Shown here in pieces: positions 1 to 36,250 of a stretch of 64,000 bases of DNA. This DNA is from Branchiostoma lanceolatum. Taxonomy: Eukaryota > Chordata > Leptocardii > Amphioxiformes > Branchiostomatidae. The notes under the pieces were generated by a model. That model was given only the letters and a program-made list of their open reading frames with translations. It had not been told where the DNA came from and searched no databases. Both the position numbers and the translations under genes were made by a program. Position 1 is the first letter of the stretch; every line of letters starts with the position of its first letter. The stretch is taken from assembly GCF_035083965.1 (NCBI RefSeq), contig NC_089735.1:11062001-11126000 (forward strand). The letters run 5' to 3'.

Positions 1-106
1 CATGTTTATGTTTTGCCTATGACAAATGTCACTGTCTTAACATAATTTGTTTGGTGCATCATAGACAAGTTTTGTGCCTGACACTGTCATCACTTTTCTT
101 CCACAG

Positions 107-3100
107 TACTTGAGACCAGGATCAGATGTCAAGCTGTTGGGAGAAATGATGTTTGGATCCATCGCTCTGTCTTACCAGGGTTCTACCTTAAAGATTCACA
201 ACATCAGGTGAGATTCTCCTTAACCAGTCCTATCATGCTGATAACTAATAACAGGCAATGTTGGGAAAATGTGTCTTAAAAGTGGTGTTTCTTTTCTTTG
301 AAGTTAACAGTATCTCTTCTGAAGATCGCCAGAGTCTTTTCAATTTTAAGATTATCATAACTAGTTCCATTCATTCATATTTCACTGATGAAAGACTGTC
401 TGAAACATCTGACTCTGTTAGAGACGATAACCAGTAGTTTGATTTATTTTGTATATATAAAATGACGGCTGTTTCTCGTGATGATATATCTTGATACCAC
501 AGGATTCTGTTCTGTTCTGTTCTGTTCTGAAGTGTAATTTTTATGAAGGCTGACATTATTTTCAAAACCTTCTTTGTTGTGTTTTTTCCAGGGTTCCTCC
601 CCAACTGATGCTGACCAAAGTCTTCACTGTCAAACCAGTCAAGGAAACATCTCTGTGAGTAAATCTTCCTTACAACTGGCTTGTGTGTCTAAAGTCCCTA
701 TCACACATAGCCGATAATTAATAAATTATGTTATTTTCCGGCACATGTTTCTGTACGTGCTCAGTGATTTTGAATGACCACAGGAAGAGTAGCTTTACAT
801 GTTACATGTAGCTAAGTGTGGATCTGAATAACCTCAAACTCAACTCTCTATCCGATAGAGAGGACAGTTTGCTACCATTACTGGTGCATTAGTAAAAGTC
901 CTCTTGTGCTTCTGTCCCAAAGGGAAGTGATGTTAGCTTCCATAAGTTGCCAGTAAACTTCAAGAAGCTACACATGGCTTGTTAGCACAGAAAGATTTAA
1001 AGAGATTCCCAACAAAGCTTAACTGAACTGACAATTTTACTTTTTTAATCTTATAGAGAGGACAGTTGTGACAGCCATGACTTGCTGACCGGACCAAAGA
1101 CGATCCTGAACCTGAGTAACCGCTCCAGTAGCGGCAGCGCGTCCGTGGCACACAGCATGCCCATGGCCGTGCCCAAGTCTCCCGGCCCCGAGAACCAACG
1201 CGAGGACGATGACAGCGGCATCGTGGCATCAGGTCAGGGAAATGATTTTTTATTCTGTTATGTGATGATGGATGTGACGAGACTGCTTAATGATTTGCCA
1301 GGTACATGCCATTTTAGATGGTGACAAAAAGCTAGTGGCCCTGTGTATAAGAGTCCTTCAGGCATTAGCCTCAAGTGTCAAACCTCTGCATGTAAAAGAA
1401 GCTTTACACATATTTACCCAAGCACACTGAGTCACCCCTTATCGAGAAGAGTAGGGGTGACCCAGTGAGCTTGGCTAATAGTAATATGCAAGCCATAGCA
1501 GGGCCGCGTTACCATCTTTTGACAAAGCGTTGTATAGAAGTTGAACACACTCTATTACCAGTGAACTGGCCCCCTACTGTAGTGGAGACTATGCAGCTCA
1601 AGGGCTATAGAAACACCCAAAGGTGCGAGAAAGATATTATCGTTAACCTTTCTGTCTTTAACTTCCAGCTGCTTCCAACAACAGTATGGTGACTCCCTTC
1701 CCCTCCCCGAGCTCTTCCTTCTCCAGCACCAACTCCAACAGCTTCCACCGGCGCTTTATGCGCAGTCAGGCCACCAGTATGGAGTACGGTCTCATGAGGA
1801 GGTGCTCTGGTGACTTCTCAGGATTCTCCAACACGGATGACGTAGGTTTTCATTGTCGTTATTTCCACATTATTGATATTACTTCACAGTTCACCCCAAC
1901 AACTATTGTTTAAGGCTTGCCTGTGCATGTATCTGTATAGCTGGAATATCTGCCTTTTGTGACCAGTGTCATTGTGTATTGTCTGCCAAAACATTTACCG
2001 ACCAAGAAATAGTACAGTTTTCTCCTTAAGCATCAACTACCTCTTTGAAGTTACATGTAGGAACTTGATTATAGGTTGCATCACTGACATGTTGTTGTTT
2101 GTTTGTTTGTTTGTTTTTCTAGTCGTTGCCGTCTCCACCCACTTCAGGCTGCAGTAGGGGCAGGAGTGTCAAGATCGGGGTGGCGGTTATCATTTCACTG
2201 CCAGAGTCGGACGAGGAAAGCAGCAGGTACGGTATTATCAAAGCAGTATATCATCACAGAATTGTTTGATCCACTCTATTTTCAGGATCACCCTCTTCAA
2301 AAATTGAATTATAAACTGTGATTCACTTTATCTTCACGGTAGCAAACTTGCACGGTGTAAGGAAAATGGACATTTTCACTGAACTTTAACTTCACGGTGG
2401 CGGCAAGTGATTTACAGAACGGATATGTCAAAGAATCATAAATGATTACTACAGGTTTTTCACGGTGATGATAAGTTCACGGTACAGGGGTGACCATGAA
2501 AACAGTGAACATAAAGTTGGGTATGCCAAGAGCTTTGCAACAGAACTGAGTCAGCTTACAGATGTGATTTTTGTGGCAAAGACTGCCATTCTCGTATAGG
2601 GCTGTTTAGCCATAGTCGATGCTGTAGGGCTGTTGTGAATTAGGATTTTACCATGGTCAATACTGACCGACGGAGGCCATATTTATAAACTTACAGTGAA
2701 AGAAACAAGAATTACAGTACATTTAGAATATTCAGGTTGCAGTGCTGCATACTGTCGGTACTAATTCTCCATTCTTCTGACTCTTTCAGACAATTCCAGA
2801 AGTTTTTCTTCTCACATTTCACCCTGCTGGAGACCCACATGCACAAGCTGGGTATGGGAGTGGAGAGGGCGCTGAGGAAAACGTCCCAACTCTTCATACA
2901 GAGGTGTATAGAGGTGAGTAGGGTCTCATCAAACTGTCTGTTGCAGGACTGTTTGAATCCCATATACTGTAGGTGAAGTTGTTTTTTGCAGGAACTTAAT
3001 TTTGCAGTAGAAAGGGAAAGGTTTCCACTGTTTGAAGCATGCGATTGAAATAATTTAGTAGTAAGCTAAAGAGAGTATTTTGGAAATGCTTCACCATGAA

Positions 3101-6100
3101 CATTTCAAGATGTACAATATGCTGTTTTGTTACTCTGTTCAGCTCGAGTTGTTGCTTTTGTGGACTACAAATGGAGGCTATTCCTCAGGATTTAAGCTTT
3201 ATATCTTATTATGTAAAATTGCATTCTAAAAAGATTAGACAAAATATCAATTAGAAAGACCCTATTTTTAAAAATTTGTGTGCCGGTGCTGGGATAACAG
3301 TATGATGGGGGGGGGGGGGGGGGATCACTATTGGTCCATTCTTTAGAGAGATCATTGATTTTTGATGTGACATTTCAGACGTTGGACGCGTTCCGAGAGG
3401 ACGTGTGGCACCTGTACACCGCGGTGCGGATCCAGGAGCCCGTCTGGCTGAACATGATGTCGTACTCCAAACAGCGGCGCAGCCTAGTGGAGCACTTCCT
3501 GCAGGAGCTCATCGTCACCATGGACCACTGCAACAACAAAACTACTAACTAGTAAGTATAGTCCAGTCACAAAACTAAATGACTTGTAAGTAGAGTCCAG
3601 TCACAAAACTAAATGACTTGTAAGTAGAGTCCATTCACAAAACTGCTAACTAATAAGTAGAGTCCAGTCACAAAACTACTAACTAGTAAGTAGTCTCCAG
3701 TCACAAAGCTACTAACTAGTAAGTAGAGGCCAGTCACAAAACTACCAACTAGTAAGTAGAGTCCAGTCACAAAACTACTAACTAGTAAGTAAAGTCCAGT
3801 CACAAAACTACTAACTAGTATGTAGAGTCAAGTCACAAAACTACTGACTAGTAAGTAGAGTCCAGTCACAAAACTACTGACTAGTAAGTAGAGTCCAGTC
3901 ACAAAACAACTAACTAGTAAGTAGAGTCCAGTCACAAAACTACCAACTAGTAAGTAGAGCCCAGTCACAAAACTACTGACTAGTAGATAGAGTCCAGTCA
4001 CAAAACTACCAACTAGTAAGTAGAGTCCAGTCACAAAACTACTGACTAGTAAGTAGAGTCCAGTCACAAAACTACCAACTAGTAAGTAGAGTCCAGTCAC
4101 AAAACTACTGACTAGTAAGTAGAGTCCAGTCACTTTAGAGAACACATCTTTGTCATGATGATTATGTCATAATGCGACAAGGAGATAGTTCATATTGCCC
4201 TGATAAAGGCAGCAGGGCAGTTGCTGAAATGGCAGAGAAAAACTCATGGCCGTGTTTGTTTGTTTATTAAAGAATCTATTGCTGTGTTTTTTTGGGGTAT
4301 AAAAGAATCTAGGAAGAACTGATGAACCAACCTAATGAAAGCATTTACAAACTTTAAGGTACTCACTAGTAACTTTCACTAACTGTGCATTAAGTGGTGC
4401 TCATCCTTGACAATAACTGCTAGTTACTGCAGGTTCTGATGGTAGATAGCATAGTCATCATCTCGTACTGTACCTCTTAAAGACTTGTTGGCAACCTCAC
4501 CAACCAACCAACCAACCACAGATCACCTTGGTTGATGCTTACAACTAAATCCCAACCATGGTCTGGTGAAGGTTCAACTTGGAAGGTCATGGTTGGCTAT
4601 GTGTAACAGGACTTTAGATGGAGCCAGAGAAATCAAACCAAAGAAATCCATCTAACCTGTTTCTCCTTGTGCCCAGTTTCCTAAGCACCTTGCTGACAGC
4701 AGTGCTGACGCATCACCTGGCCTGGGTTCCCACGGTTACGCCAGCGGGTGCCACGCCCCCCAGCAGAACCTACCTAGATAAGCACTCCTCCAAAACGGTG
4801 AGTCCAAACATGAAGCTGGGTCAGACTATTCTGCAGGGAAGTGATAAAGGAGCAAATAGAGCTTAAGGAAAGGATGGATTTTATGCCAGCATCATCAGGC
4901 ACTGTACACAATTACAAACAATAGAAATAGTCTTCTACGACAGTGATGGAGAATCCTGTGTTGGAACAGAGCACTTCGAGGAAAAATAAAGGCCTTGACT
5001 TGACTTGAAAGGCACTTGAGTTTAAATGTACAATTAACCTTTGTGTATTAATTTTAGAATAAAGAAAAGAAATTAGACTCATTCAAAACTGTGAGTAGAG
5101 CCTCCTGTACACATGTATACAACTCGAACTGCACTTGGAATGGTGTCTTTTCATTGATTTTTACAAAATGTGATAATTTTTCTTTCCAGCTGGACATGTT
5201 AGCCAAGACTCATCCCTACAACCCACTCTGGGCACAGCTCAGGTGAGTGTCTGCATTTTCTGTACATTTTTCACATCAATCAACATCATTAACATGTTGG
5301 AGGTTTTTAAAAGGTTTCGGAAAGTGCACAATACTGAGTTTCGATAATTTTGTTGTAGATTTTCTTGTCTTGGATGACAGCTTGTAAAGCTGAGCTCTAC
5401 CTGTTTTGTAATCCCTTCCGTTTGATGTACTAAAGGAAAATAATGCTTATTCATGTACAAATTGATATGCTTTGTACGTGATATCTAGATTGTGACCTTA
5501 GCTTAATGTAAATGCACTTAAGTTTGCATGGCTTTTATTTCGCGCCCAGACAAAAATGGAGTGTTCGCGGTGGTTTTAAGTTTGCGGCAGTGCTATAGTC
5601 ACATCCTGCTACAGTATCAGACAAAAATGTTCATGGTGGTTTTAATTTGTGGTGAAATGGTTGCTGCGAAAACTGCGAACATAAAACCACCTCGAACATT
5701 TCTGCATTTACAGTATGTGGATGTTAATTGTTCTTCCCCTCCCACCCAGTGACCTGTACGGTGCAATAGGTTACCCCATCAAGTTAGCGCGGACTGTCGT
5801 GACGGGACGGAAGGCCGAGCTGGTCAATCGGCTTCTCTACCTGCTCAGCTACTTCATCCGCTGCAGCGAGGTGTTTGTTTATTTGTTTATATTCATTAGC
5901 AATTTCTTTTCCATTGAATCAATCAGCATAGACTGTATAATATGTACAAGTGAGCACGACATAGGTACTATCAACACCAGAGCTATTTTAAGGTTAGGCT
6001 GTTACAACGTTTTTGACAGAGTGTTTCCTCTCCGTCTATGAAGGTCAACGAGAACTCAGAAGAACGCGACGAAGCAGGAGAAAGCGAGGGAAAACCCGAG

Positions 6101-8893
6101 CTCCGCTCGTGTCTTGTATGTGGGGAGGAGAGCGATGCAGAGTACATTCTCGTTTCTAAAGAAGAGGAAGGTTTTACTTCCGGCATCGACTTTGGCTGTA
6201 GCGGCAACGACACAGACGAACCGAACGACAGACTGACTCCGCAGAGAAGAGACTCAAACGAGAGCAATAACAACAGTGTGGTATGTCGCGAGTCCCCGAC
6301 CCATTTGCAGGAATCCAGGCTGGAGAATGTTTCACACGTCCAGAGAATCTCCCCACGCTTTGAGAGGACGGATGCAGTAGTTGACATGGCTGCTAGCAGC
6401 ACGCTCTCAGTAAGTAAGGAGGGAGGAATGGTGTCACCAACAAGGCAGCTAGATGAGAAGGAGAAGTACAGATATGCAAGGATGGCCTCTAAGGAGGGGA
6501 GTATCAGCATGTTGGACGAGTATTTTGATGGGGAGACAGAAGCTAAGACTATTGACGACATTCAGGACGAGTTGATCAGGCAGTCCCAGGAGGAGGAGAG
6601 GACAGTCTGTGATGGAGAATCAGACAGGCACTTGCAAAGGACTGCCCAGGACAGCGTGTCAGAGTTATCCAGGCCTGTGACGTTAGAAGGAATAGACATT
6701 TGTGAAGTGGAGTCCCACGGCAGAGCGTTTCTGTCTCCTGACGCTCTCAGCCCTGTAGATGAAGTGCCTACACCTGTCGTGTCCTGTGCAGGTACACCTG
6801 TCGCAGCACCTTATGTCTCACCTGTATCAGGTGGAACCACACCTGCCACGCCCTTCTCCACCTCTCCAAGAACTACCACCTCTTCGCCCGCGATTCCAAA
6901 GGAAGGGGCCGTAACCACGCAGGCTTTCACAGACGCCATGTTTGAAGGGTCGACTGACAGCACCCTGACGAACACTAGCTTCTGTACCAGCTGTGAGAGT
7001 AACCGGACCGCCAGGGCGGACACACGCACTCCAGTGCAGGTGGACCAGGGGGACGGGGTCTTCAGTTGGAAGGGGGAAGAAGAGGAGGGTGTGGTGTCTG
7101 CATTGCCTGGTGAGGGGGCTGACACTGATAGAAAGATGTCTAGCTGCAGTTCTCATGGAGATCAACAGGAGGTGCTGCCAGATGACCTTCCCATGCCCAG
7201 GTATGATTATTTGATGTAGTTGTAGTGCAGTAAACACTGCTGTCAAAGTTAGTGTTAGAATTGCCTTTGAGTAAAAACTGATACTGTGCTGTGTTACCAT
7301 AGAGAATTGTGTTACCATGAAACAAATGGATTACTTATCTGTATAGTTTCTAATGTTAAGTTTTGTCGTCTTTTTCAGGTCAAAATCGGTTCAGAATCCT
7401 CAGCAGAGATTGGAGTCCAACTTTGGGAGGTCTCTCCTGGCTGGGTAAGTCGTGATGCAATGTTTGATACAGGGGTTCCGGACCGATAACTTGGGGGTAT
7501 CATATGGGCTTCCATAGAATATTTAGAATGCATTTCAAATTCAAGTGTGCCGCATTTGTAAGTTGACATTATGTAAATGCCTCTCTCCACAGTTACAGTG
7601 AGAAGTACCTCTCTGACTTTGTCCTGCTGGGAACAGGTGAGAGTGACTTCAGACAAAAGCTACAGACGGACCTGCAGCTCGCCACACAGACCTCCATTCT
7701 GGACGAACCAATCGCTGAGGCTGTCTGTATCGTGGCGGACACCGATAGATGGTTAGAACACGTTCTATATCTGCATCTTCTGTATCTGTATCTATATAGC
7801 CGGTATAACCGCCATTCGGTGTAACACACCAGCTTCGCAGGCACGCGGTGCGGCAGCAGCTGGTTATATTACACCGAACGACCTGTCACGTCTAACCTTC
7901 GCATATCTAACTGCATGCATTGTTTAGAGCTATCTAATGAGGATGCTTCCACTGTACCTGGTTGTAACGAGTTCCACTCTACGATCGTTCTAGGAAAATA
8001 CAAATTTTTAAACACATCAATCTTATAGCCAGTGTAACCATCTTTCGCTCGAAGACACGCGGCACTTGACAACTGTCATGCCTTAGCTTTAAACATCTAG
8101 CTGCAAGCATTGTTCAAAGCCACTTAGTAACTGGAAAAAGGACTAAGAAAATAGATGAATTTACATTAACTCTGCCCCCCTCCCCCCGCAGGACTGTACA
8201 GCTATACTCAAGCCAGAAGAGAGGAGACAAACCCGCTGCTGATGTCATGGGGTCATCTCAGGTCAGCAGTATCCTGCAGTCCGTGGCCAACCTGTACAAA
8301 CTCAAGATGCCTGCCGAGTTTGTAAGTATCACATTACACTCCTTTTTTTTAAGTTCAAGGGCATCATGTTTGAAACTCTCCATTTTGACTTGTCCAGAAT
8401 AGGTATGACACTGATTTTTTTTTCTATTCCCACAAGAAGAGAGAAATGGCAAACAAGTTTGAAAAGTGGACATAGAACACAGTTTTTCCATGTTGTCTAT
8501 TTTAGTGTTTGTGCAAGGCACACTTTCTCTGCAGACTTGAACTTAATCTTGTTGTGATTTTCCATCCTTTCTCAGTGCCTGATGCACCTTGAGGACCGTC
8601 TCCAGGAACTGTTCTTCAAGAGTAAGATGTTAGCGGAGTACCTGAGGGGTCACACAAGGGTCACCATCCAAGAACTGTCAGCGTGTGTGGGGTAAGGAAC
8701 TTTGTTTGTCTGACTATTCTGCTTGTTTATTTCACTCCTAAGGGTCTCGGTTTCTGTCCTACTTGCAAAGCATTTGTAAAGGGGCCATTTCTGATTGCTT
8801 GATTTTTTTTTCAGGATTGAGTCCAGTGATCTTCCACTCCTGACAGCTGTGGCCAGCACCCACTCTCCTCATGTGGCCATGAGTCTAGTCTGA
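107..8893 (+). CDS. FNIP: Folliculin-interacting protein (FNIP1/2 family), 5'-partial
   Basis: Coding exons: 107-207, 592-654, 1057-1232, 1669-1841, 2123-2226, 2790-2913, 3379-3551, 4677-4797, 5190-5242, 5750-5870, 6044-7200, 7379-7444, 7593-7751, 8192-8321, 8576-8691, 8815-8893. Together they give 971 codons plus TGA with no frame break; the N-terminal exons lie upstream. Family-typical stretches are [20 protein letters not shown] near the start, [49 protein letters not shown] and NFGRSLLAG. The 1157-nt exon encodes a Ser/Thr/Glu-rich, probably disordered segment. FNIPs are DENN-fold proteins that bind folliculin and act at the lysosome in RagC/D GTPase and AMPK/mTORC1 signalling (known for the family). 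Invertebrates usually have one FNIP, so FNIP1 versus FNIP2 is not assigned. The donor of the 3379-3551 exon lies inside a minisatellite, and the donor after 5870 (GTGTTT) is weak. Confidence 0.93.
1337..1650 (+). mobile_element. SINE-like repeat in FNIP intron
   Basis: The segment from about 1530, around GAACACACTCTATTACCAGT followed by AAGGGCTATAGAAAC, closely resembles 20190-20265. Both sit in the 3' body of what looks like a tRNA-derived SINE. A GAGAAGAGTAGGGGTGA block (1443-1459) resembles the tail of the SINE at 17624-18016. Boundaries are approximate. Confidence 0.5.
3303..3323. repeat. Homopolymer G tract
   Basis: About 17 consecutive G at 3307-3323, in the FNIP intron some 55 bases upstream of the 3379 exon. 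It may form a G-quadruplex in the transcript and is a likely site of assembly length error. Confidence 0.8.
3541..4137 (+). repeat. 33-bp minisatellite carrying the FNIP exon-end splice donor
   Basis: About 18 head-to-tail copies of a 33-base unit that includes CTAACTAGTAAGTAGAGTCC followed by AGTCACAAAACTA. The first unit overlaps the last bases of the 3379-3551 exon and its donor (ACTA|GTAAGT). Most copies keep a GTAAGT. Two early copies read GACTTGTAAG and one reads AATAAGTAG. The antisense strand reads as an 11-residue repeat ([11 protein letters not shown]-like), a shadow of the 33-base period and not evidence of a gene. Confidence 0.95.
5504..5715 (-). mobile_element. CTGTAAAT-family MITE (reverse copy) in FNIP intron
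   Basis: Same family as the copies at 19127-19333, 20718-20932 and 61369-61586, inverted. It ends with CATTTACAGTA and contains the family's internal blocks around GCGGTGGTTTTAAGTTTGCG and TTATTTCGCGC. It is non-coding; the ORFs across it are shadows. Confidence 0.75.
7762..8110 (-). mobile_element. Non-LTR retrotransposon 3' fragment (RT C-terminus plus tail)
   Basis: On the minus strand an ORF at 7869-8072 contains [13 protein letters not shown], the motif typical of the C-terminal end of many invertebrate LINE reverse-transcriptase proteins (FFPRTxxEWNxLP, remembered family pattern). It is followed by a 3' tail with GTGTGTTACACCGAATGGCG and a short ATCTGTATCTGTATC-type repeat at the insertion end. 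The same tail recurs at about 16253-16362, 19340-19382 and 43263-43308. The fragment is 5'-truncated, antisense to FNIP, in an intron. Confidence 0.65.
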
Positions 8894-11010
8894 ACCACTT
8901 CAGACCAGTTCAAACCGGTAACAGCTGGATCAAAGCACCTGCTGCTATGTGCCTGGTCTGGACCAGTCCAAACCGCTTCCAGCTGGATTCAACCACTTTC
9001 CTATCTCCAAAGTGCTGTACATCTTTGCCATGTTAACTGGTATGTGTGGCCAGGTCTGGATTTTCTACAAAACCTGGTGTGTTGATAATGACAGTTGGTA
9101 GACATACTGGACACATTGTAAGAACTTCATACTTCCTTTAGGTGACTAGTGTGCTTTCCAGGTCTTCCAGAGCAGATTTTGAACATGTCTGTGCCAAAAG
9201 GAACAACACAGGGCATTGAAAACATGAACGTGTACATATCTTAAGAACTTGACATAATGTTCACTACCAAAGGGCTCTTGAACAGTTGTGTTTTGATACA
9301 TTTTGTAAGAAGTGGGCAAGCTGCCATCGTCTGTGGTTTGGGGGTCTAAGTCTCGTGCCCTAGAAATGACGTGCCTTGAAAAGTTGTGTCATTTATGTCC
9401 ATCCTGCTTGTGAACACCTCATTTGTATCTAACACTCTATGTGATTGGCCAAAGTGCATCACATGACACATGACCTATAACCTGGATGTGGTAATTTTAT
9501 GTACATGTGTAAAGAACTTGTCCAGGATTGCCAATATAAAATGGACCACGGATATCTGTTCCCTCTCAGAGAATTACTATGCAATATCTTGTACTTGTTA
9601 AGCTGAAAAGTTGCCAAGACATGAAGTAATGGCAATGGTTGGGTGGGGAAACTTGTATAGTTGTGTACATAGTCAATATGAATGTCAGAGGTAACAACTG
9701 TCCCTGCCTTGAAGTTTTGTAACTGTTCTTTATCTGATAGACATACATTTAAATGTATTTCTACTCAGAAGCCATGACTTTAGTCAAACTTTCCAAAGCC
9801 CCCTGTTTGGCCGCAAGAATTTGATGAGTTGTTGAGATTTTGCTAGAAAAGATGATTCAGAGACATGCTCAAATATAGCTTCAAGGGTTTTATAGACTCC
9901 TTGCAAAATAAGGCGTTAAAAAAAGTGCAACTGTTTTTCTAAGAATTAGAGCAAAAAGTTTCAAACTTGTCAATGAGAAAAGGCTAGCCTATTGTGGTGA
10001 GATTTACCACTTGTTTGAGCCGTAAACTTGGAGTTACTTAAACACAGGGTCTCCAAGAAGGAAATGTAATGTCTTGGGTAGAAACTGCCAAGTGTAAGAC
10101 AATCCTATGGATGTCAAGTTGCCATAGAATAATGAGATTTGTCAAGAAGCTTCTCTTGTAGCTCACAAATGACCATGTATGGTAAGAATTGAAGGCCTTT
10201 GATTGTGAGATTGGAAAACCTTGGATTACTATGGGCCCACTGTAATTTGTATGTTCATCTGCCCATCAATTCAAATTTCAATTGTTAGCAATGTTGATAG
10301 ATTCACCCTGAAGTGTCGTAGTTGTATTAAGTTGTGTTTTAAAAACAAACCATCCCAAGATGCAATGAATTTTGATGCTCACATCGTATTACCATTGCTA
10401 GTACAAGGTAATGCAAAGTTGTTGCAATGTGTTAGGATTTCGTACAATGTCCTTAAAAAAAGAGGATGGCATCAGATGAGTTGGTTATGCACATGGTCAG
10501 TTGTGGCAAAAATATCTGTAATGACAGCCATTCTTGCCGAGTCTTTTTTCACTAAAACTGTTCCTATTTGTGGTTTTACGTTAAAACTTCTCTTTAGCAG
10601 GAACATTGGTGAATACAAAGACATTGAATAAGGTATATTTCATTATCATGTTGTTTCACAATACTTTGAATAACATCAAGAAAAATTACATTGTACATTT
10701 GTAGTGTCTGAAAAGGAACAAGAGAAACTGAGAAAAGGACTTTTTTTAAAGTTTCTTTTGGCCAGTCACCAGTGTTAAGGGTTGTATAAAGAATAGGTTC
10801 GATCCTACCGGATAAGGGTGAAATAGATATGATACCTCAAAGGGTGAAGATTTTTTGTACAAAGTGTGGGGGAAGCCATGTATGTGCAATGGACGTGTAA
10901 TATTACCTGGGGGAGAACCAGTATGTGTACAAGTTAGTGTAGTAATATACAGTTGGTGATAAGGAAGATAACTTATTTAGAAATAAATCATTTCACTAAC
11001 GGTGACTGCC
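8894..11010 (+). other. FNIP 3' untranslated region with poly(A) signal
   Basis: A long non-coding stretch follows the FNIP stop codon. It holds a short imperfect direct repeat just after the stop (about 8895-9000, variants of GACCAGTTCAAACCGG and AGCTGGAT). An AATAAA at 10982-10987 is the best candidate cleavage signal. A 136-codon ORF at 10221-10631 has low-complexity composition and no recognisable domain, so I treat it as chance. The end is set a little past the AATAAA by inference. Confidence 0.6.
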
Positions 11011-11235
11011 TTTGTCTTGACTATGTTTTTGACTGCGATGAGCATCAACTATATTTAACATAGAATGATGGATTAATATACGTTGCCGACTTTTCATCTT
11101 GTTTGTGTGCGTACTGGAAGTGTATGCGTTTGTGCATGTATGTTATGAGTCTAGTGTATAAATGTATGTGTTGGTTTTTCGTCCAAATGTAAGACATCTG
11201 GAAAATCCACTCAAGACTACCATATAGCAGTTAAG
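11011..11235. other. Short intergenic gap between convergent FNIP and DDX46
   Basis: About 230 bases between the FNIP AATAAA (10982) and the reverse-strand TTTATT at 11242-11247 (an AATAAA for DDX46). No repeat or ORF of note was seen. Confidence 0.5.
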
Positions 11236-12892
11236 AAAGCCTTTATTTACATAACAAAGCAAGGAGAAATCCTCATTTCCCAACGAAATTTATGCCGGCC
11301 CAGATGCTACAGCAGAAATCTTCAGATCTGACCAGTTGTACCAAGCTACATGTACAGTTGAAGGATGCTGCAAGTTGAATTACTCTTCTCACATCAATTT
11401 ACAAAATACACTTCCAGTGTGAGGACCTTATAATCCTCATAACTTCAACAGTCATAAGAAAAAGACTTATCGAGTCCAGTACCCTTAAAGTTAAATAACC
11501 ATAACTACTGATCATTTCACAAATAAATTCAACAAGCAGCACCCTAAAATTTGCCATTTATTTCAAGCATTCTACCCCTTCACACTAAAGTACATGCCCC
11601 GTACATGTAGCTAATTCCTTACTAACAATACTTAACACACATATACATCTGATTCAACAATAATTAATTCATACCTAGTGGTATGAAAATTATGATTAAT
11701 TTTTATTGTCTTATAAGGTAACAGACTTTTCTTACTAGAATCACGACTTACAAATACAAAAATCTGTGATCAAAATGCAAATTCTTGCCACATAGAATAA
11801 TGTAAATATCAGGACATAACACTCAATGGTTTGATTCTACAACACATCCATATGCAGACTAGGGCAGAGCAATTCACCAGGGTTTTGGAAACAACTTTTA
11901 CAATTTCCCATACAAAGGTGGACAATACGTGGTTGTACTTTGTACAGGCAACAGAGGCAGTGGTACATCAAAGAAAGTTAGGATGAGGCATGTCAAGAAA
12001 GACATCAAGGTGTGCTGCCTCACCACTGGACAGAGCTGCCTGGAAACACTGTGTGAGGACTAGCCTACTGCTGCTTACCCCTGTGTCAGGGACCCCAGCA
12101 GCAGTATAATACTGGATACTATACTACTACTTCTACTACTACATACTTTTTGCTCATGTCTTCATATCTCCTTTAAGTGGTGCAATTTTTCCGACAAGAC
12201 GTTTCACCTTACATCAATGGACATATGGTAAAGTCACTTGAAGTAAACATAAGCAGATGTACAAGAAACTACACATCACCATAGATCTGTTTGGAGATGG
12301 GAAATTTTGTACACACAGTTCACACACTGTAAGTTACTTGGTACAAAATAAGAAGCTGTCAAGAGTTCTTTTTGGAAGGTCAAGACATTTATGTGTAACG
12401 TTGACTTTGTTACTCCCGATGAGCCATGATAAAAACAGGAAAAGATACAGCATAACTTGTTTCACTCAGGCAAACAATGTAACAATACCACCTGCTTTTT
12501 ATCATGATATAATGTTAATGTTATAACTCTACACCATGGTACGTGTACATGTATTCATTACTTGCATACAGTTTGGAAACCCAGTTAAACAAGTAGCAGC
12601 TCTTATAGAACCTCGATATAACATAACGACTTATTCTTTAGAACACACTGCTATCATACATGCACATAGTTAACGTTACATAATGTATCTGTGTTTAGAA
12701 TGTTCCTTGGGGGAGGGGGGCTTCTGGCTATATGACCTAGTATCTGCCCTTGTGAGGTCTATGGGGGGAGGGGGCTCCATACTACATGACCTGTCTTTGC
12801 CCTTCTTGAGTTCTATTGGGGGAGGGGGGCTCCTGACTACATGACCTTGTATCTGCCCTTGTTGAGTTCTATTGGGGGAGGGGGGCTCCAGG
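11236..12892 (-). other. DDX46 3' untranslated region with poly(A) signal
   Basis: Non-coding DNA downstream (minus strand) of the DDX46 stop at 12893-12895. A reverse-strand AATAAA lies at 11242-11247. The part next to the coding end (12700-12892) is the 56-bp tandem repeat described separately. The rest is AT-rich with no recognisable ORF. Confidence 0.6.
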
Positions 12893-35995
<23,103 letters not shown>

Positions 35996-36250
35996 CTTTA
36001 TAAAACGTTCAATACACGATCTCGCTGACCTATGGCTGCCGCAAAGTGTCCTAAAACCGTCGTAAAAATGAACCTTTATTTCTTACAACTGTGAAGAAAT
36101 CTGTCTACATTTCATAACTAATCGCGGATCAGAATGTTACGGTACTTATTTTCCGTCATTATGATGTATTCATAAGTGACTGATTATTGCGGATATTTAA
36201 GAATTTACAAGGATATTTGTGTCGTAAATGTTCCCCAGTTTGCGACCGAC
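35996..36250. promoter_or_regulatory. Probable bidirectional DDX46/GAR1 promoter
   Basis: The DDX46 ATG (35993-35995, minus) and the proposed first GAR1 exon (about 36250-36311, plus) face away from each other. The segment between has TATGGCTGCCGCAAAG (a reverse YY1-like GCGGCAGCCAT) near the DDX46 side and CATGCGCACTTTTCC (a partial NRF-1-like site) near the GAR1 side. No TATA box was seen in a convincing position. This follows from layout and motifs only. Confidence 0.5.

Noticed and set aside
3609-4145. Minus-strand ORFs with an 11-residue [11 protein letters not shown]-like repeat, resembling a repetitive membrane protein
   Set aside because: They are the antisense reading of the 33-bp intronic minisatellite. 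No promoter, splice sites or flanking exons support a gene.
10221-10631. 136-codon plus-strand ORF after FNIP
   Set aside because: It lies in the FNIP 3' UTR, has no recognisable domain, and its composition is like the surrounding AT-rich DNA.
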